DNA of 64,000 nucleotides from CBDCEG01 sp965215775 (GCA_965215775.1 CBDCEG010000009.1:124001-188000); one strand, 5' to 3'; shown: positions 28,921 through 37,747, numbered from the stretch's first letter. The notes: generated by a model from the sequence alone, not told the origin. Numbers and translations are program-made.

Positions 28921-29355
28921 ATGAATAAATTTAAAAAAGTAGCTTTAGTTTCAACACTTTTAGTTTCAACATTTGCAGCAACAGCAGGTGGATTTGGACC
29001 AATGAAGATATACAAAAAATTAGGCTTAACAGAAATGCAAGAGCAACAAATTAAGCAAATATTTGAAGGCAATAAAGAGCATAGAAAAGCACATTTTGAA
29101 GAACGCAAAATATATATGGAAAAAATGCAAAAATTAATTCAAGCAGAAAACTTAGATGCAAAAGCTGTTGAAAAATTAGCTGAAGAAAAAGCATCAAAAG
29201 TTAAAGCCAAAACAATTGAGTCTATAAATAAAAGGCACCAAGCTTGGGAATTGTTAACATCAGAGCAAAGAGAAAAAGCCCAAAAATTATTTAAGAAATA
29301 TAAAAAAAGAATGGAAAAAAATTGGAAAAAGGGTACACACAACGGTGAACATTAA
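28921..29355 (+). CDS. CpxP/Spy-family periplasmic protein (LTxxQ motif)
   Basis: Small periplasmic stress chaperone or adaptor, 144 aa from the chosen start. Signal peptide about 1-21 (VSTFAATAGG end), then an all-helical, lysine-rich body with the two diagnostic motifs LTEMQEQQIKQIF (about 34) and LTSEQREKAQKLF (about 112). Start taken at 28921 because AGAGGA sits 6 bases before it and a signal peptide begins there; an upstream in-frame start lacks both. In Cpx systems this protein restrains the sensor kinase; here the regulator is broken. Confidence 0.85.
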   Translation: MNKFKKVALVSTLLVSTFAATAGGFGPMKIYKKLGLTEMQEQQIKQIFEGNKEHRKAHFEERKIYMEKMQKLIQAENLDAKAVEKLAEEKASKVKAKTIESINKRHQAWELLTSEQREKAQKLFKKYKKRMEKNWKKGTHNGEH

Positions 29356-29387
29356 ACTCAAACCTAAATAAATACTAAAGTTTCCAT

Positions 29388-29440
29388 AAAACCTCCTTGG
29401 GTATATTGTTAAGTCAATATTCCTTTTGGAGGTTTATTTT
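29388..29440 (+). terminator. Hairpin terminator after the CpxP/Spy-like gene
   Basis: Outer stem AAACCTCC (29389-29396) with GGAGGTTT (29428-29435) encloses a second stem (GTATATTG with CAATATTC region), followed by a T-rich stretch. Confidence 0.65.
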
Positions 29441-29495
29441 ATAAATATTGTTAAATAGATTAAGATTGTTTTTGATATTGGTTGTATTTTATTTA

Positions 29496-30005
29496 TTAGT
29501 AATCATCTTCATCTTTGTATTCATAAAGCATATCTAAAAAATCATCAAATGTATTAGCAATATATTCTATCTTCATATGATCAACTCCATTAGTATTTTC
29601 ATACGCATCATGAATAAGCAAGATGATTTTTGGTTCACAAGTCTTAGCGTCTTCTCTGTAATCAAAACACATGGTATCCCCCTCTGCTGTTGATGCAAAA
29701 GAGACCAAGCCAGGGACACCGTAGTATATAGGGTCTGCAACATATTGAGTGTATCCCATATGTTCACCTACCTCTTCTTTTTCTCCAAAAGATGAAAATA
29801 AAAATTCTCGATTATCTTCATCACCATCTTTAGACATAAAGTTAAAATTATCTTCCTTAAATCTTACCCCATTATGTTTTAGCATCAGTTCTTTATACAA
29901 AATAGGTAGACAGACACCTACTTGTCTTTCAAACTCTTCTATATACCATATATCAATTTCTCCATTATCATAAAATATAGTTAAATTTTTAAATTTAGTT
30001 ACCAT
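29496..30005 (-). CDS. SMI1/KNR4 (SUKH) family immunity protein
   Basis: Cytoplasmic immunity protein expected to bind and neutralise a cognate polymorphic toxin. 169 aa with the SUKH pattern: LPILYKELMLKHNGVRF (about 33-49), GVPGLVSFASTAEGDTMCFDYR (the second-strand GD-x-x-CFDYR motif, about 95-117), PKIILLIHDAYEN and a final IANTFDDFLDMLYEY helix. It is intact. A toxin-like C-terminal tail ending TGA lies immediately upstream. No toxin body is left, so it is an orphan. Confidence 0.8.
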   Translation of the reverse strand: MVTKFKNLTIFYDNGEIDIWYIEEFERQVGVCLPILYKELMLKHNGVRFKEDNFNFMSKDGDEDNREFLFSSFGEKEEVGEHMGYTQYVADPIYYGVPGLVSFASTAEGDTMCFDYREDAKTCEPKIILLIHDAYENTNGVDHMKIEYIANTFDDFLDMLYEYKDEDDY

Positions 30006-30007
30006 TG

Positions 30008-30064
30008 CTCATACTCCCTCTTTTATATACTCTTTTGAAATATCTTTATAACGATTTTTCTTGT
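30008..30064 (-). pseudogene. Toxin C-terminal tail remnant before the SUKH gene
   Basis: A basic open stretch reading KRYKKNRYKDISKEYIKEGV then stop ends just before the SUKH start. Its position, basic composition and near-overlap with an immunity start are what the last codons of a polymorphic toxin look like. The upstream part is out of frame or degenerate. Confidence 0.4.
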
Positions 30065-30241
30065 ATCTTTTAAAAAAAATTGAACAAATTGCCATAGTGT
30101 ATAATTGGGTAGGTTATCTTCTACACACTCATGAATACTCTGCCAAAAGGAGTATTATATTGTAAAAATAACGACCATTACTCATAAATTCATAAGCTTT
30201 TAACTCTTTAGTAGCAAAACTATTTTGTCTTATTACCTTTT

Positions 30242-30304
30242 TTACATATCAAATGCAGATATTTCAGGGTCATCAGTAATCATAGTGTCTTTATTTAAGC
30301 TCAT
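30242..30304 (-). other. Possible 20-codon ORF overlapping the HEAT-type immunity gene stop
   Basis: ATGA overlap with the restored frame of the preceding immunity gene starts a 20-codon frame (MSLNKDTMITDDPEISAFDM). It may be the beginning of a truncated second cassette gene. No function can be assigned. Confidence 0.25.
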
Positions 30305-30637
30305 ATTGAAGTGAATAATTTTATATCATCTATCGCACCATCTATAACTTCTTTCAAATTTGGCTTTTCTTTTGTTATTTGCTTAAGGTAGCAAGCACCT
30401 TTTTTTATCTAACTTTTTATTAATTCTAGCAATTTCTGAAAGACCTTTTATTGATGCAATAACTACCATTTTATCATCATGGTTTAAATATTTGCAATAT
30501 ATATCTTGAACCCACTTCCAGTCTTCAACCTCTGAAATACCGTATAATAATAAAGTTAGATTTTCAATACTAACAGAATATTGTCGCACTAAAAATTCTT
30601 GTTTATCTATTTTCTTTATTTTTTCATACTTTTTCAT
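30301..30637 (-). pseudogene. HEAT-repeat-type immunity protein, frameshifted
   Basis: The first 80 residues (SIENLTLLLYGISEVEDWKWV, then NHDDKMVVIASIKGLSEIAR) resemble the small HEAT-like immunity proteins found beside polymorphic toxins. The frame breaks at a run of seven T at 30400-30406. Removing one base restores GACYLKQITKEKPNLKEVID, then GAIDDIKLFTSI and stop at 30301, giving a complete protein of about 111 aa. Its ATG overlaps the stop of an upstream toxin tail (ATGA). Confidence 0.6.
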
Positions 30638-30691
30638 TTTACTTTTCCTTTTTTTGTAACAAGACCAGCTTTCCTAAGTAATGCTATTAGT
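30635..30691 (-). pseudogene. Toxin C-terminal tail remnant before the HEAT-type immunity gene
   Basis: Frame LIALLRKAGLVTKKGKVK ends in a TGA that overlaps the immunity ATG (ATGA). The LRKAGLVTKKGKV pattern resembles ends of secreted nuclease-type toxins. Upstream this frame is blocked by stops inside the 15-bp repeat array. Confidence 0.45.
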
Positions 30692-30775
30692 TAGGTTTGT
30701 ATTAGTTAGGTTTGTATTAGTTAGGTTTGTATTAGTTAGGTTTGCATTAGTTAGGTTTGCATTAGTTAGGTTTGC
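30686..30775. repeat. Six perfect 15-bp tandem repeats
   Basis: Unit ATTAGTTAGGTTTGT (three copies) then ATTAGTTAGGTTTGC (three copies). On the minus strand one frame is open and reads (A/T)NLTN six times, which matches the pentapeptide-repeat consensus A(D/N)Lxx; it ends shortly after in ITstop. No start codon or larger gene is attached. Confidence 0.9.
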
Positions 30776-30782
30776 ATTATGT

Positions 30783-31003
30783 AATGGTCTAATTTTATGG
30801 AACACTTTTTAAGCGACATTTATCATTCTATTAAATTTTTCATTTGGTGTCATGTAATTTATTGCGGAATTTAACCTCTTATAATTATAAAAATATATAT
30901 AACTATCTACTTCTTCAGTAACTTCTTGATGGTTTTTAAAACTTAAATAATTTAATCTTTCAGACTTTAGACTCCTAAAAAATCTTTCCCTAGTCTCTTT
31001 CAT
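30783..31003 (-). mobile_element. IS3-family insertion sequence remnant (3' end only)
   Basis: A 64-codon frame from 31003 to 30809 encodes the C-terminus of an IS3 OrfB transposase: RERFFRSLKSERLNYLSF, then YIYFYNYKRLNSAINYMTP and NEKFNR, with the last catalytic Glu region. Downstream sequence beginning TGTAATGGTCTAATTTTATG (30780 onward) resembles an IS3 terminal repeat. The rest of the element is gone; its broken edge meets the next gene near 31003. Confidence 0.75.
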
Positions 31004-31583
31004 CCATAGGAATAAAGTTTTTATTACCTTTCCATGTTCCTGTTAGGTTTCCTTTATCATCTACTTCCCATGCACCGATAATAGCTTCAGGTGGTATGGC
31101 GTCTTCATCTGAAAATATCCCTTCTATCCTATATACCCATCCATTTAGGTATTTTTTGGCTTCATCTTTTTCACCTTGGGTTGGCTTTAGTGATCCTCTC
31201 CACTTTGTTTGAAATATATTTTGTTCCTCTAATGTTGCCAAGTCTTCTTTTTCAATTGGGTCAAATGTATGAACAATATCTTTTAGACGTGCTGTTACTC
31301 TAGGTCTTATAGTATAGACACTTCCTCCTCCGCCCATATCTCGCATCATAGGTGAGCATATAATATTTTTTCTACTTCCATTTACCAAAATATCTATATT
31401 TTTTTTATTTAACTGCTTTCTAAGCTTTTGCAATGCTTCAAAGAAATCACTAGCTTCTGCACTTAAATCATCATTATTACAAGAAAGAAGGAGCTTATAA
31501 GTATCATCAACAATAAAACTTAAATCACAGTTGAAACTTTCATTTGTTGATAGATTAATGATTTGTACGGTTTGTTTTTTCAT
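30990..31583 (-). CDS. Uncharacterised island protein with GAWxVD C-terminal domain, end fused to IS3 remnant
   Basis: 197 aa, not recognised. The N-terminal half (about 40-105) has FFEALQKLRKQL, a VNGSRKNI strand and MMRDMGGGGSVYTI, similar to small immunity-like proteins I cannot name. The C-terminal half carries a YRIEGIF...IPPEAIIGAWEVDDKGN signature seen at the ends of many effector proteins. The last few residues run into the IS3 remnant, so the original C-terminus may be lost. It may be a fusion of a cassette gene with a toxin-associated domain. Confidence 0.5.
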   Translation of the reverse strand: MKKQTVQIINLSTNESFNCDLSFIVDDTYKLLLSCNNDDLSAEASDFFEALQKLRKQLNKKNIDILVNGSRKNIICSPMMRDMGGGGSVYTIRPRVTARLKDIVHTFDPIEKEDLATLEEQNIFQTKWRGSLKPTQGEKDEAKKYLNGWVYRIEGIFSDEDAIPPEAIIGAWEVDDKGNLTGTWKGNKNFIPMDERD

Positions 31584-31694
31584 TTATTTTCCATTATTTT
31601 TTTAGGTATATTTCTAAGAATTTGCCTACAGTATTATTGCAAAACCTCTAATTTTCAAATATTTAAAACTATATGATTAAATACAGAGACTTAT

Positions 31695-31720
31695 AAAAAA
31701 AGGGGCAAAATCCCCTTTTT
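31695..31720 (-). terminator. Terminator of the nqr operon
   Basis: Stem AAAAGGGG (31698-31705) with CCCCTTTT (31712-31719), 6-base loop; U-run on the minus strand. It follows nqrF. Confidence 0.9.
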
Positions 31721-31761
31721 AGTTAATCATTTTTGATTAAGTTATTTAATTGATTATGAAA

Positions 31762-32982
31762 CTAACCAAAATCATCTAATAATATATTTTCATCTTCAAC
31801 ACCTAAATCCTTAAGCATTGTAATTACAGATGAATTCATAATTGGAGGTCCACACATATAGAACTCACAATCTTCTGGTGCTTCGTGATTTTTAAGTAAA
31901 TTTTCATAAACAACATTATGAATAAATCCAGTATAACCTTCCCAATTATCTTCAGGCTGTGGGTCTGAAAGAGCAACATGCCATTCAAAATTAGGGAATT
32001 CAGCTGCCAAACTATCATAATCTTCAACATAAAACATTTCTTTTTTAGATCTTGCACCATACCAAAAAGATACTTTTCTATTAGTTTTAAGGCGTTTTAG
32101 TTGATCAAAAATATGTGATCTCATTGGTGCCATTCCTGCACCACCACCAATAAATACCATTTCGCTTTCAGTTTCTTTAGCAAAGAACTCACCAAACGGT
32201 CCTGAAATTGTAACTTTATCTCCAGCTTTCAAATCCCAAATGTAAGTTGACATTAACCCAGGAGCAGCACCTGGAACATTATGCGGAGGAGGGGCAATAC
32301 GAACATTAAGCATAATAATTCCTTCTTCCAAAGGGTAATTTGCCATTGAATATGCACGAACGACCTCATCTTTATTTACACCGTGATGCTCAAACATTTT
32401 GAAATGCTCCCAATCTCCAACAAACTGTTCTGGAATTGCTTCTCTAAAGTTAGAGTATGGAATATCATAAGCTCCACATTCTATTTGAATATAACCACCT
32501 GCTCTAAATGGAACAACTTCTCCATCAGGTATTTTTAGTTTTAATTCTCTGATGAATGTTGCTTTATAGTCATTTGAAATAACTTCACACTCCCATTTTT
32601 TCACACCAAATATTTCATCTTCAAGTTCTATTTTCATATCTTGTTTGACAGCAACTTGACAAGAAAGTCGTTCTCCAGTGGCAGCTTCTTTTTTAGTTAT
32701 ATGTCCTTCTTCTGTTGGAAGTAAATCTCCACCACCTTCAAGAACTTTAACTTTACACTGACCACAAGTTCCACCACCACCACAAGCAGATGGGATGAAT
32801 AAATCTTTTTCAGCCAAAACACCTAATAGCTTGCCACCAGCTGGAACTGAAATATCTTTTTCATCATTGATATTTATTGTTATATTTCCTGTGTTTACAA
32901 GTTTTTTTCTAGCAATAATAATAATTGATGCTAAAAGAAGAACAATAACTGTAAAGGCAACTACTCCTATAATAATATTCAT
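31762..32982 (-). CDS. nqrF: Na+-translocating NADH:quinone reductase subunit F
   Basis: Electron entry subunit: oxidises NADH at FAD and passes electrons to a 2Fe-2S cluster. One N-terminal helix (IIGVVAFTVIVLLLASIIII), 2Fe-2S motif CGGGGTCGQCKVKV with LSCQ, FAD motif RAYSMANYP, NAD motif GGGAGMAPMRSH, and C-terminal FYMCGPP. Start set at 32982 (GGAG 8 bases ahead, 406 aa, matching family length); an in-frame upstream start would add 20 hydrophilic residues before the membrane helix. Confidence 0.96.
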   Translation of the reverse strand: MNIIIGVVAFTVIVLLLASIIIIARKKLVNTGNITININDEKDISVPAGGKLLGVLAEKDLFIPSACGGGGTCGQCKVKVLEGGGDLLPTEEGHITKKEAATGERLSCQVAVKQDMKIELEDEIFGVKKWECEVISNDYKATFIRELKLKIPDGEVVPFRAGGYIQIECGAYDIPYSNFREAIPEQFVGDWEHFKMFEHHGVNKDEVVRAYSMANYPLEEGIIMLNVRIAPPPHNVPGAAPGLMSTYIWDLKAGDKVTISGPFGEFFAKETESEMVFIGGGAGMAPMRSHIFDQLKRLKTNRKVSFWYGARSKKEMFYVEDYDSLAAEFPNFEWHVALSDPQPEDNWEGYTGFIHNVVYENLLKNHEAPEDCEFYMCGPPIMNSSVITMLKDLGVEDENILLDDFG

Positions 32983-33007
32983 AATATTTTCTCCGTTCTC
33001 TTTTTTA

Positions 33008-33625
33008 TTATAATGAAATTCCAGAAAATGACATAAATCCAAGTGCCATCAAACCTGTAATAATAAATGTAATTCCTATGCCTCTTAATCCTGCTGGAAC
33101 ATCTGAATATTTTAATTTCTCACGAATTCCTGCAATAGCAACAATAGCTAATGCCCAACCAGTTCCAGAACCAATTCCATAAACGATTGACTGACCAAAG
33201 TTATAGTCTCTTTCAACCATAAATAAAGATCCACCTAAAATTGCACAGTTTACTGTGATAAGTGGTAGAAAAATTCCTAATGAGTTATAAAGTGCAGGCA
33301 TATATTTATCTAAAAACATTTCCAGCATTTGAACCATCGCAGCAATAACTCCAATATAAACAACAAGTCCTAAGAAACCTACATTTACATTTTCCATTCC
33401 TAGTTTTGTCCATAAGAACGCATCTTCTTTTAGGAAAAATGTATATAGTAAGTTATTTACAGGGATTGTTATTGATTGAACAACAATAACTGCAATTCCT
33501 AAACCAATAGCTGTTTCTACTTTTTTAGAAACGGCAACAAATGTACACATTCCCAAAAAGAATGCCAGAGCCATATTCTCAATGAATATAGATTTTACAA
33601 ATAAACTTAAATAATCTTGTAACAT
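33008..33625 (-). CDS. nqrE: Na+-translocating NADH:quinone reductase subunit E
   Basis: Six-helix membrane subunit that with NqrD holds an Fe/Fe-S centre at their interface. 205 aa; FFLGMCTFVAVSKKVETAIG near the N-terminus with the conserved Cys, and ITVNCAILGGSLFMVERDY (second Cys) are typical. It sits between nqrD and nqrF. Confidence 0.96.
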   Translation of the reverse strand: MLQDYLSLFVKSIFIENMALAFFLGMCTFVAVSKKVETAIGLGIAVIVVQSITIPVNNLLYTFFLKEDAFLWTKLGMENVNVGFLGLVVYIGVIAAMVQMLEMFLDKYMPALYNSLGIFLPLITVNCAILGGSLFMVERDYNFGQSIVYGIGSGTGWALAIVAIAGIREKLKYSDVPAGLRGIGITFIITGLMALGFMSFSGISL

Positions 33626-33647
33626 ATTTTTATCTCCCTAGTATTTT

Positions 33648-34328
33648 TTAGTGTCCATGTGGATTATAAAGAGGTTTTGCTGCCTTCGCCTCTACAAAAT
33701 CTGGTGCTTCAATTTGATCTTTTTTATACATTCTCAAGCCCCAAATAAGAAGTCCAATCAAAAAGAAAGCTGAAGGAGGTAATAACATCAAACCATTTGG
33801 TTGATACCAACCACCATCTTTAACAGTTTGAAAAACAGTCATTCCAAACCAAGTTCCAGAACCCAAAATTTCACGAATTGTTCCTAAGATAAGTAATAAA
33901 GCTGTATAACCTAGTCCATTTCCAATTCCATCAGCAAACGAAGCTAGAGGTGGAGTATTCATTGCAACTGCTTCAGCTCTTCCCATTACAATACAGTTTG
34001 TAATAATCAAGCCAACAAAAACTGAAAGTTCTTTCGCAACTCCTGGGAAAAAAGCTCTTAAAACTTGATCAACAATAATAACTAACGAAGCTATTATTAC
34101 CATTTGAACAATTATACGAATACTATTTGGTATAAAATTTCTTATAAGTGAAATAAATAAATTAGAAAACGCAACTACAATTGTTAATGCAATAGACATT
34201 AACGCAGCTGTTTTCATATTACCAGTTACAGCAAGAGCTGAACAGATCCCAAGCATTTGTAACGCAATCGGGTTATTAACCAGAATTGGGTCAAATAGTA
34301 TTTTCTTTAAATTTGGTTTATCAGACAT
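33648..34328 (-). CDS. nqrD: Na+-translocating NADH:quinone reductase subunit D
   Basis: Membrane partner of NqrE. 226 aa with NPIALQMLGICSALAVTGNM and LIITNCIVMGRAEAVAMN, each carrying a conserved Cys. 14 bases separate it from nqrC. Confidence 0.96.
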   Translation of the reverse strand: MSDKPNLKKILFDPILVNNPIALQMLGICSALAVTGNMKTAALMSIALTIVVAFSNLFISLIRNFIPNSIRIIVQMVIIASLVIIVDQVLRAFFPGVAKELSVFVGLIITNCIVMGRAEAVAMNTPPLASFADGIGNGLGYTALLLILGTIREILGSGTWFGMTVFQTVKDGGWYQPNGLMLLPPSAFFLIGLLIWGLRMYKKDQIEAPDFVEAKAAKPLYNPHGH

Positions 34329-34342
34329 ATTATCCTCCCCGT

Positions 34343-35110
34343 TTATTTATTAAAATTATTTAAAAATGGTTTATAACCATCTTTACTTAACCAAAAATTA
34401 ATAGTATTTTCAACACCATTACTTGTTAAAGTCGCACCTGCCAAAGAATCTGCTTGGTGGCTTGCTATTTCCGCATTAGTATTGATATTTTTAACCAAAT
34501 CAATTACAGGAATATTATCTTTACTGTAAACAACTTTATTTAAAAAAGACTTTTGCCAATTTGGATTAACTATTTCTCCGCCTAATCCTGGTGTTTCTTT
34601 ATGGTCATAAAAAGTTATTCCTTTTATTGTTTTTCCATCAGAATCCATTGCTAAGAACCCATACATTGTTCCCCAAAGACCATAACCGCGAATTGGTAAT
34701 ATTATTTTATCTGTTTTATCACCTGTTTTTTTCAAGTAAACAACAGCTTTGTTAGCAAGTCTTTTAATTCCTGCTAAGTCTTTCTTTTTGTCTAAAGCAA
34801 TGCTTGTTGCTGGGTTTTTAGTTTCTTTCTTTTCATTAAAAGTTTTAGCATCAATTGTTTCATCAATTGTTCCAGTTTTTAAATCAATCACTTTAGCAAC
34901 AATATTGTCGTCAAATAACTTATTAATATCTTTATTTTCATCATAGACATCCGCAGCCTTTAAAATATTAACCATCTTTTCTTTTGCTGCATTTTTATCT
35001 TGCAAAGGCTTTAACTTAACGGCAGCCACTGAAACCAAAATTGCACAAAATAGACTTAAAGTTAATGATACGATTAAAATATAACTTGCTGATTCTTTAT
35101 TTTTTTGCAT
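34343..35110 (-). CDS. nqrC: Na+-translocating NADH:quinone reductase subunit C
   Basis: Carries covalently bound FMN on a threonine in the periplasmic domain. N-terminal helix (YILIVSLTLSLFCAILVSVA), then FYDHKETPGLGGEI and the flavinylation motif DSLAGATLTSNGV (about 222-234). 255 aa; the 5' end overlaps nqrB by 14 bases. Covalent FMN requires the ApbE flavin transferase, not in this window. Confidence 0.95.
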   Translation of the reverse strand: MQKNKESASYILIVSLTLSLFCAILVSVAAVKLKPLQDKNAAKEKMVNILKAADVYDENKDINKLFDDNIVAKVIDLKTGTIDETIDAKTFNEKKETKNPATSIALDKKKDLAGIKRLANKAVVYLKKTGDKTDKIILPIRGYGLWGTMYGFLAMDSDGKTIKGITFYDHKETPGLGGEIVNPNWQKSFLNKVVYSKDNIPVIDLVKNINTNAEIASHQADSLAGATLTSNGVENTINFWLSKDGYKPFLNNFNK

Positions 35111-36284
35111 AACGAGCCTCTCTACGCTTGATATTTGCTTTGCTTACGAAGTAATCAATAAGCGGTGCGAATAGATTAACAAATAATATAGCTAACATTA
35201 TTCCCTCTGGATAAGCAGGATTTACAACTCTAATCAAAACAGTCATAACGCCCACAAGGATACCAAATATCCACCGACCTCGATTGGTAACAGAAGAGGT
35301 TACAGGGTCGGTTGCCATAAAGAACATTCCTAAAGCAAATCCACCCAAAACTAAATGCCACTCTGGTCCCATTGCAAACATTTTATTTGTATCAGAGCCA
35401 ATAGCATTAAATAACAAAGAGGTTGCAACCATTCCAGCAAGAACTCCTAAAACTATTCTCCAAGAAACAATTCCCATAAATATTAAGAAAACACCACCTA
35501 AAGTTATTGCTAAAGTTGAAGTTTCACCAATTGAACCTGGTATAAAACCAAAGAATGCATCATTCCAAGTAACATCTAATCCTTCTAATCCACCTTTTTG
35601 AAAACTGCTTAAAGGAGTGGCTTTAGTTACTGCATCAGAAACCCAAACTCCATCACCTGACATGCGTGCTGGATATGCAAAATATAAAAATGCTCTTCCT
35701 GCAAGAGCTGGATTCACAAAATTTCGCCCAGTTCCACCAAAAACTTCTTTAGCAATAACAATACCAAAAGAAATTCCAAGAGCTGCTTGCCATAGTGGAA
35801 TTGTTGGCGGTAATATTAATGGAAATAAAATTGAAGTTACAAATAAACCTTCATTAATTTCGTGTTTTCTAAATGTTGCAAACAAAACTTCCCAAAAAGT
35901 TCCAACCGCAAAAACAACCAAATATAAAGGTAAGAAGTGTTTGAAAAAACCTAATGAGAAATTATCAAATAAGCTTCCTGTCGCACCATTTATTTGCAAA
36001 CCAATATTATAAGAACCTACTAATATTGCAGGACCTAATGCTAATAAAACGAAAATCATAATTCGTTTTAAATCAACAGCATCACGAACATGTGCTGGTC
36101 GTTGTGCAACATAACCTGGTGTAAAAAATAGCGTTGCTAGAGCTTCGTATAATGGATAAAGTTTCTTATACTTACCATCACCTACAAAGTTAGGTTCCAT
36201 TTTCTCAAAGATATTTAACTTTCTCTGAGATTTAGCAGAAACCTTTTTACCTTCTGTATTTTGTGTATTTTTATTTTCACTCAT
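35097..36284 (-). CDS. nqrB: Na+-translocating NADH:quinone reductase subunit B
   Basis: Main sodium-channel subunit with about ten membrane helices, covalent FMN and riboflavin. The flavinylation threonine lies in SDAVTKATPLSSF (about 226-238). GGTGRNFVNPALAGRAFLYF and MGPEWHLVLGGFALGMFFMA are typical. 395 aa. It starts 2 bases after nqrA. Confidence 0.96.
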   Translation of the reverse strand: MSENKNTQNTEGKKVSAKSQRKLNIFEKMEPNFVGDGKYKKLYPLYEALATLFFTPGYVAQRPAHVRDAVDLKRIMIFVLLALGPAILVGSYNIGLQINGATGSLFDNFSLGFFKHFLPLYLVVFAVGTFWEVLFATFRKHEINEGLFVTSILFPLILPPTIPLWQAALGISFGIVIAKEVFGGTGRNFVNPALAGRAFLYFAYPARMSGDGVWVSDAVTKATPLSSFQKGGLEGLDVTWNDAFFGFIPGSIGETSTLAITLGGVFLIFMGIVSWRIVLGVLAGMVATSLLFNAIGSDTNKMFAMGPEWHLVLGGFALGMFFMATDPVTSSVTNRGRWIFGILVGVMTVLIRVVNPAYPEGIMLAILFVNLFAPLIDYFVSKANIKRREARYAKK

Positions 36285-36286
36285 AA

Positions 36287-37627
36287 TTAACCATCCCTTT
36301 CTATTTGCTCAAGATTTTCTCTAAGAATTGCACCATATTCATATTTTGACGGACAAACAAATGTGCAAAGAGCTAAATCTTCTTCATCTAATTCTAAAAC
36401 TCCTAATCTTTGTGCTTCATCAGTATCTTTCATAATTATTGATTTAAGTAAAAGAACAGGCAGAATATCCAAAGGCATTACCTTTTCATAAACATCTATT
36501 GGAACAATAGACCTTGGAGAGCCACCAGTTGAAGTTGTAAATTTGAATTTCTTTGGAAACCAGCTGCCAATATATGTTTTTGTCATTGTGAACTTATTAA
36601 ATCCAGGTCCCATCCAGCCCATAAATTCTTTTTTATCGCCTTCTTCTAAGATTGATATTTGCAAAGCATACCTTGCTAAATATTCAGTTCCTGCACCAAC
36701 TCTAGCACCTGATAAAACAGAGCCATTAACAACTCTAACATCTATGTCTTGTGGAATTTGATCTAAAACTAAGTCCGCAATACTAGCGCCAAGAATTGTT
36801 TTTACAAATCGTGGGTTAGTAGCGGCTGGACCAGCAATTGATAAAACTCGTGAGTTATCCAGTTCTCCATTTAAAAACAAAGAACCAACTGCAATTACAT
36901 CTTGGTAATTAATATGCCAAACTGTTTTAGAACCATTTACAGGATCTAATTTATGAATGTGTGTTCCAACTAATCCAGCAGGGTGTTTTCCAGAAAACTC
37001 AACATCTTCAACATTACTACTTATTGATGTTACTTTACTACCAGCTTCTTTGCAAAGATATGTTTTTCCTTCAGTTAATCTGCTTAAAACAGCCAGGCCA
37101 GCTTGAAAGTCATCATTTCTTTCAGTGATAACTAACTCAGGGTTAATTGCCAAAGGGTTTGTATCAATTGCAGTAATGAATATAGAGTTTGGCGTTGTTC
37201 CAACTTGTGGGATTTTGCTATATGGTCTAGTTCTTAATGCAGACCACATTCCACTTTCTATTAAATTAGAAGCAACATCATCTTTTGAAATATTTTCAAT
37301 TTCACCAGTTAGATATTTTTTGAATTTAAGGGTTTCAATATTGTTATCTATATTAATAACAACTGATAAAAGTTTCCTTTTTTCACCACGATTAACAGCA
37401 TCAATTATGCCAGAAGCAGGCGCACAAAAGAAAACCCCAGGGTTTTTCTTGTCTTCAAAAAGTTTTTGACCTTTTTGAACGCTATCTCCTTCTTTAACTA
37501 GCATTGTTGGTTTCATACCATTATAATCAGGACCTAAAACCCCAACTTGGCTAACAGATATTTCTTCTATTAAGCCTTTAGCTTCACCTAAAATAGGTAA
37601 ATCTAAGCCTTTTTTTATTTTATACAT
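36287..37627 (-). CDS. nqrA: Na+-translocating NADH:quinone reductase subunit A
   Basis: Peripheral quinone-site subunit and first gene of the operon. 446 aa; typical start IKKGLDLPILGEAK, GVFFCAPASGIIDAVNRGEK biotin/lipoyl-like domain, FSGKHPAGLVGTHIHKLDPV and C-terminal CTFVCPSKYEYG. The operon promoter should lie in the 120-base gap shared with divergent tolR. Confidence 0.96.
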   Translation of the reverse strand: MYKIKKGLDLPILGEAKGLIEEISVSQVGVLGPDYNGMKPTMLVKEGDSVQKGQKLFEDKKNPGVFFCAPASGIIDAVNRGEKRKLLSVVINIDNNIETLKFKKYLTGEIENISKDDVASNLIESGMWSALRTRPYSKIPQVGTTPNSIFITAIDTNPLAINPELVITERNDDFQAGLAVLSRLTEGKTYLCKEAGSKVTSISSNVEDVEFSGKHPAGLVGTHIHKLDPVNGSKTVWHINYQDVIAVGSLFLNGELDNSRVLSIAGPAATNPRFVKTILGASIADLVLDQIPQDIDVRVVNGSVLSGARVGAGTEYLARYALQISILEEGDKKEFMGWMGPGFNKFTMTKTYIGSWFPKKFKFTTSTGGSPRSIVPIDVYEKVMPLDILPVLLLKSIIMKDTDEAQRLGVLELDEEDLALCTFVCPSKYEYGAILRENLEQIERDG

Positions 37628-37732
37628 ATAAAATTCCTTTATAACTATGTTATATTTTACTTATTACTTTTTCCGATAGAAATTTTAACACTAATGAAGC
37701 AAAATTAATAAGTGTTTTTTCACTAAAACGAT

Positions 37733-37738
37733 TATAAT
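37733..37738 (+). promoter_or_regulatory. Possible -10 element (TATAAT) close to tolR
   Basis: A perfect TATAAT ends 9 bases before the tolR ATG. If used, the transcript would have almost no leader. No convincing -35 hexamer is seen, so this is weak. Confidence 0.25.
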
Positions 37739-37747
37739 TTAAAACTT

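Noticed and set aside
30686..30775. Possible CRISPR array
   Set aside because: Units are contiguous 15-bp repeats with no spacers and no cas genes nearby.
30809..31003. Complete transposase gene
   Set aside because: Only the last ~64 codons of an IS3 OrfB are present; no DDE N-terminal part or left end is found.
35284..36012. Two long plus-strand frames opposite nqrB
   Set aside because: Antisense to a clearly coding, conserved gene; no start signals.
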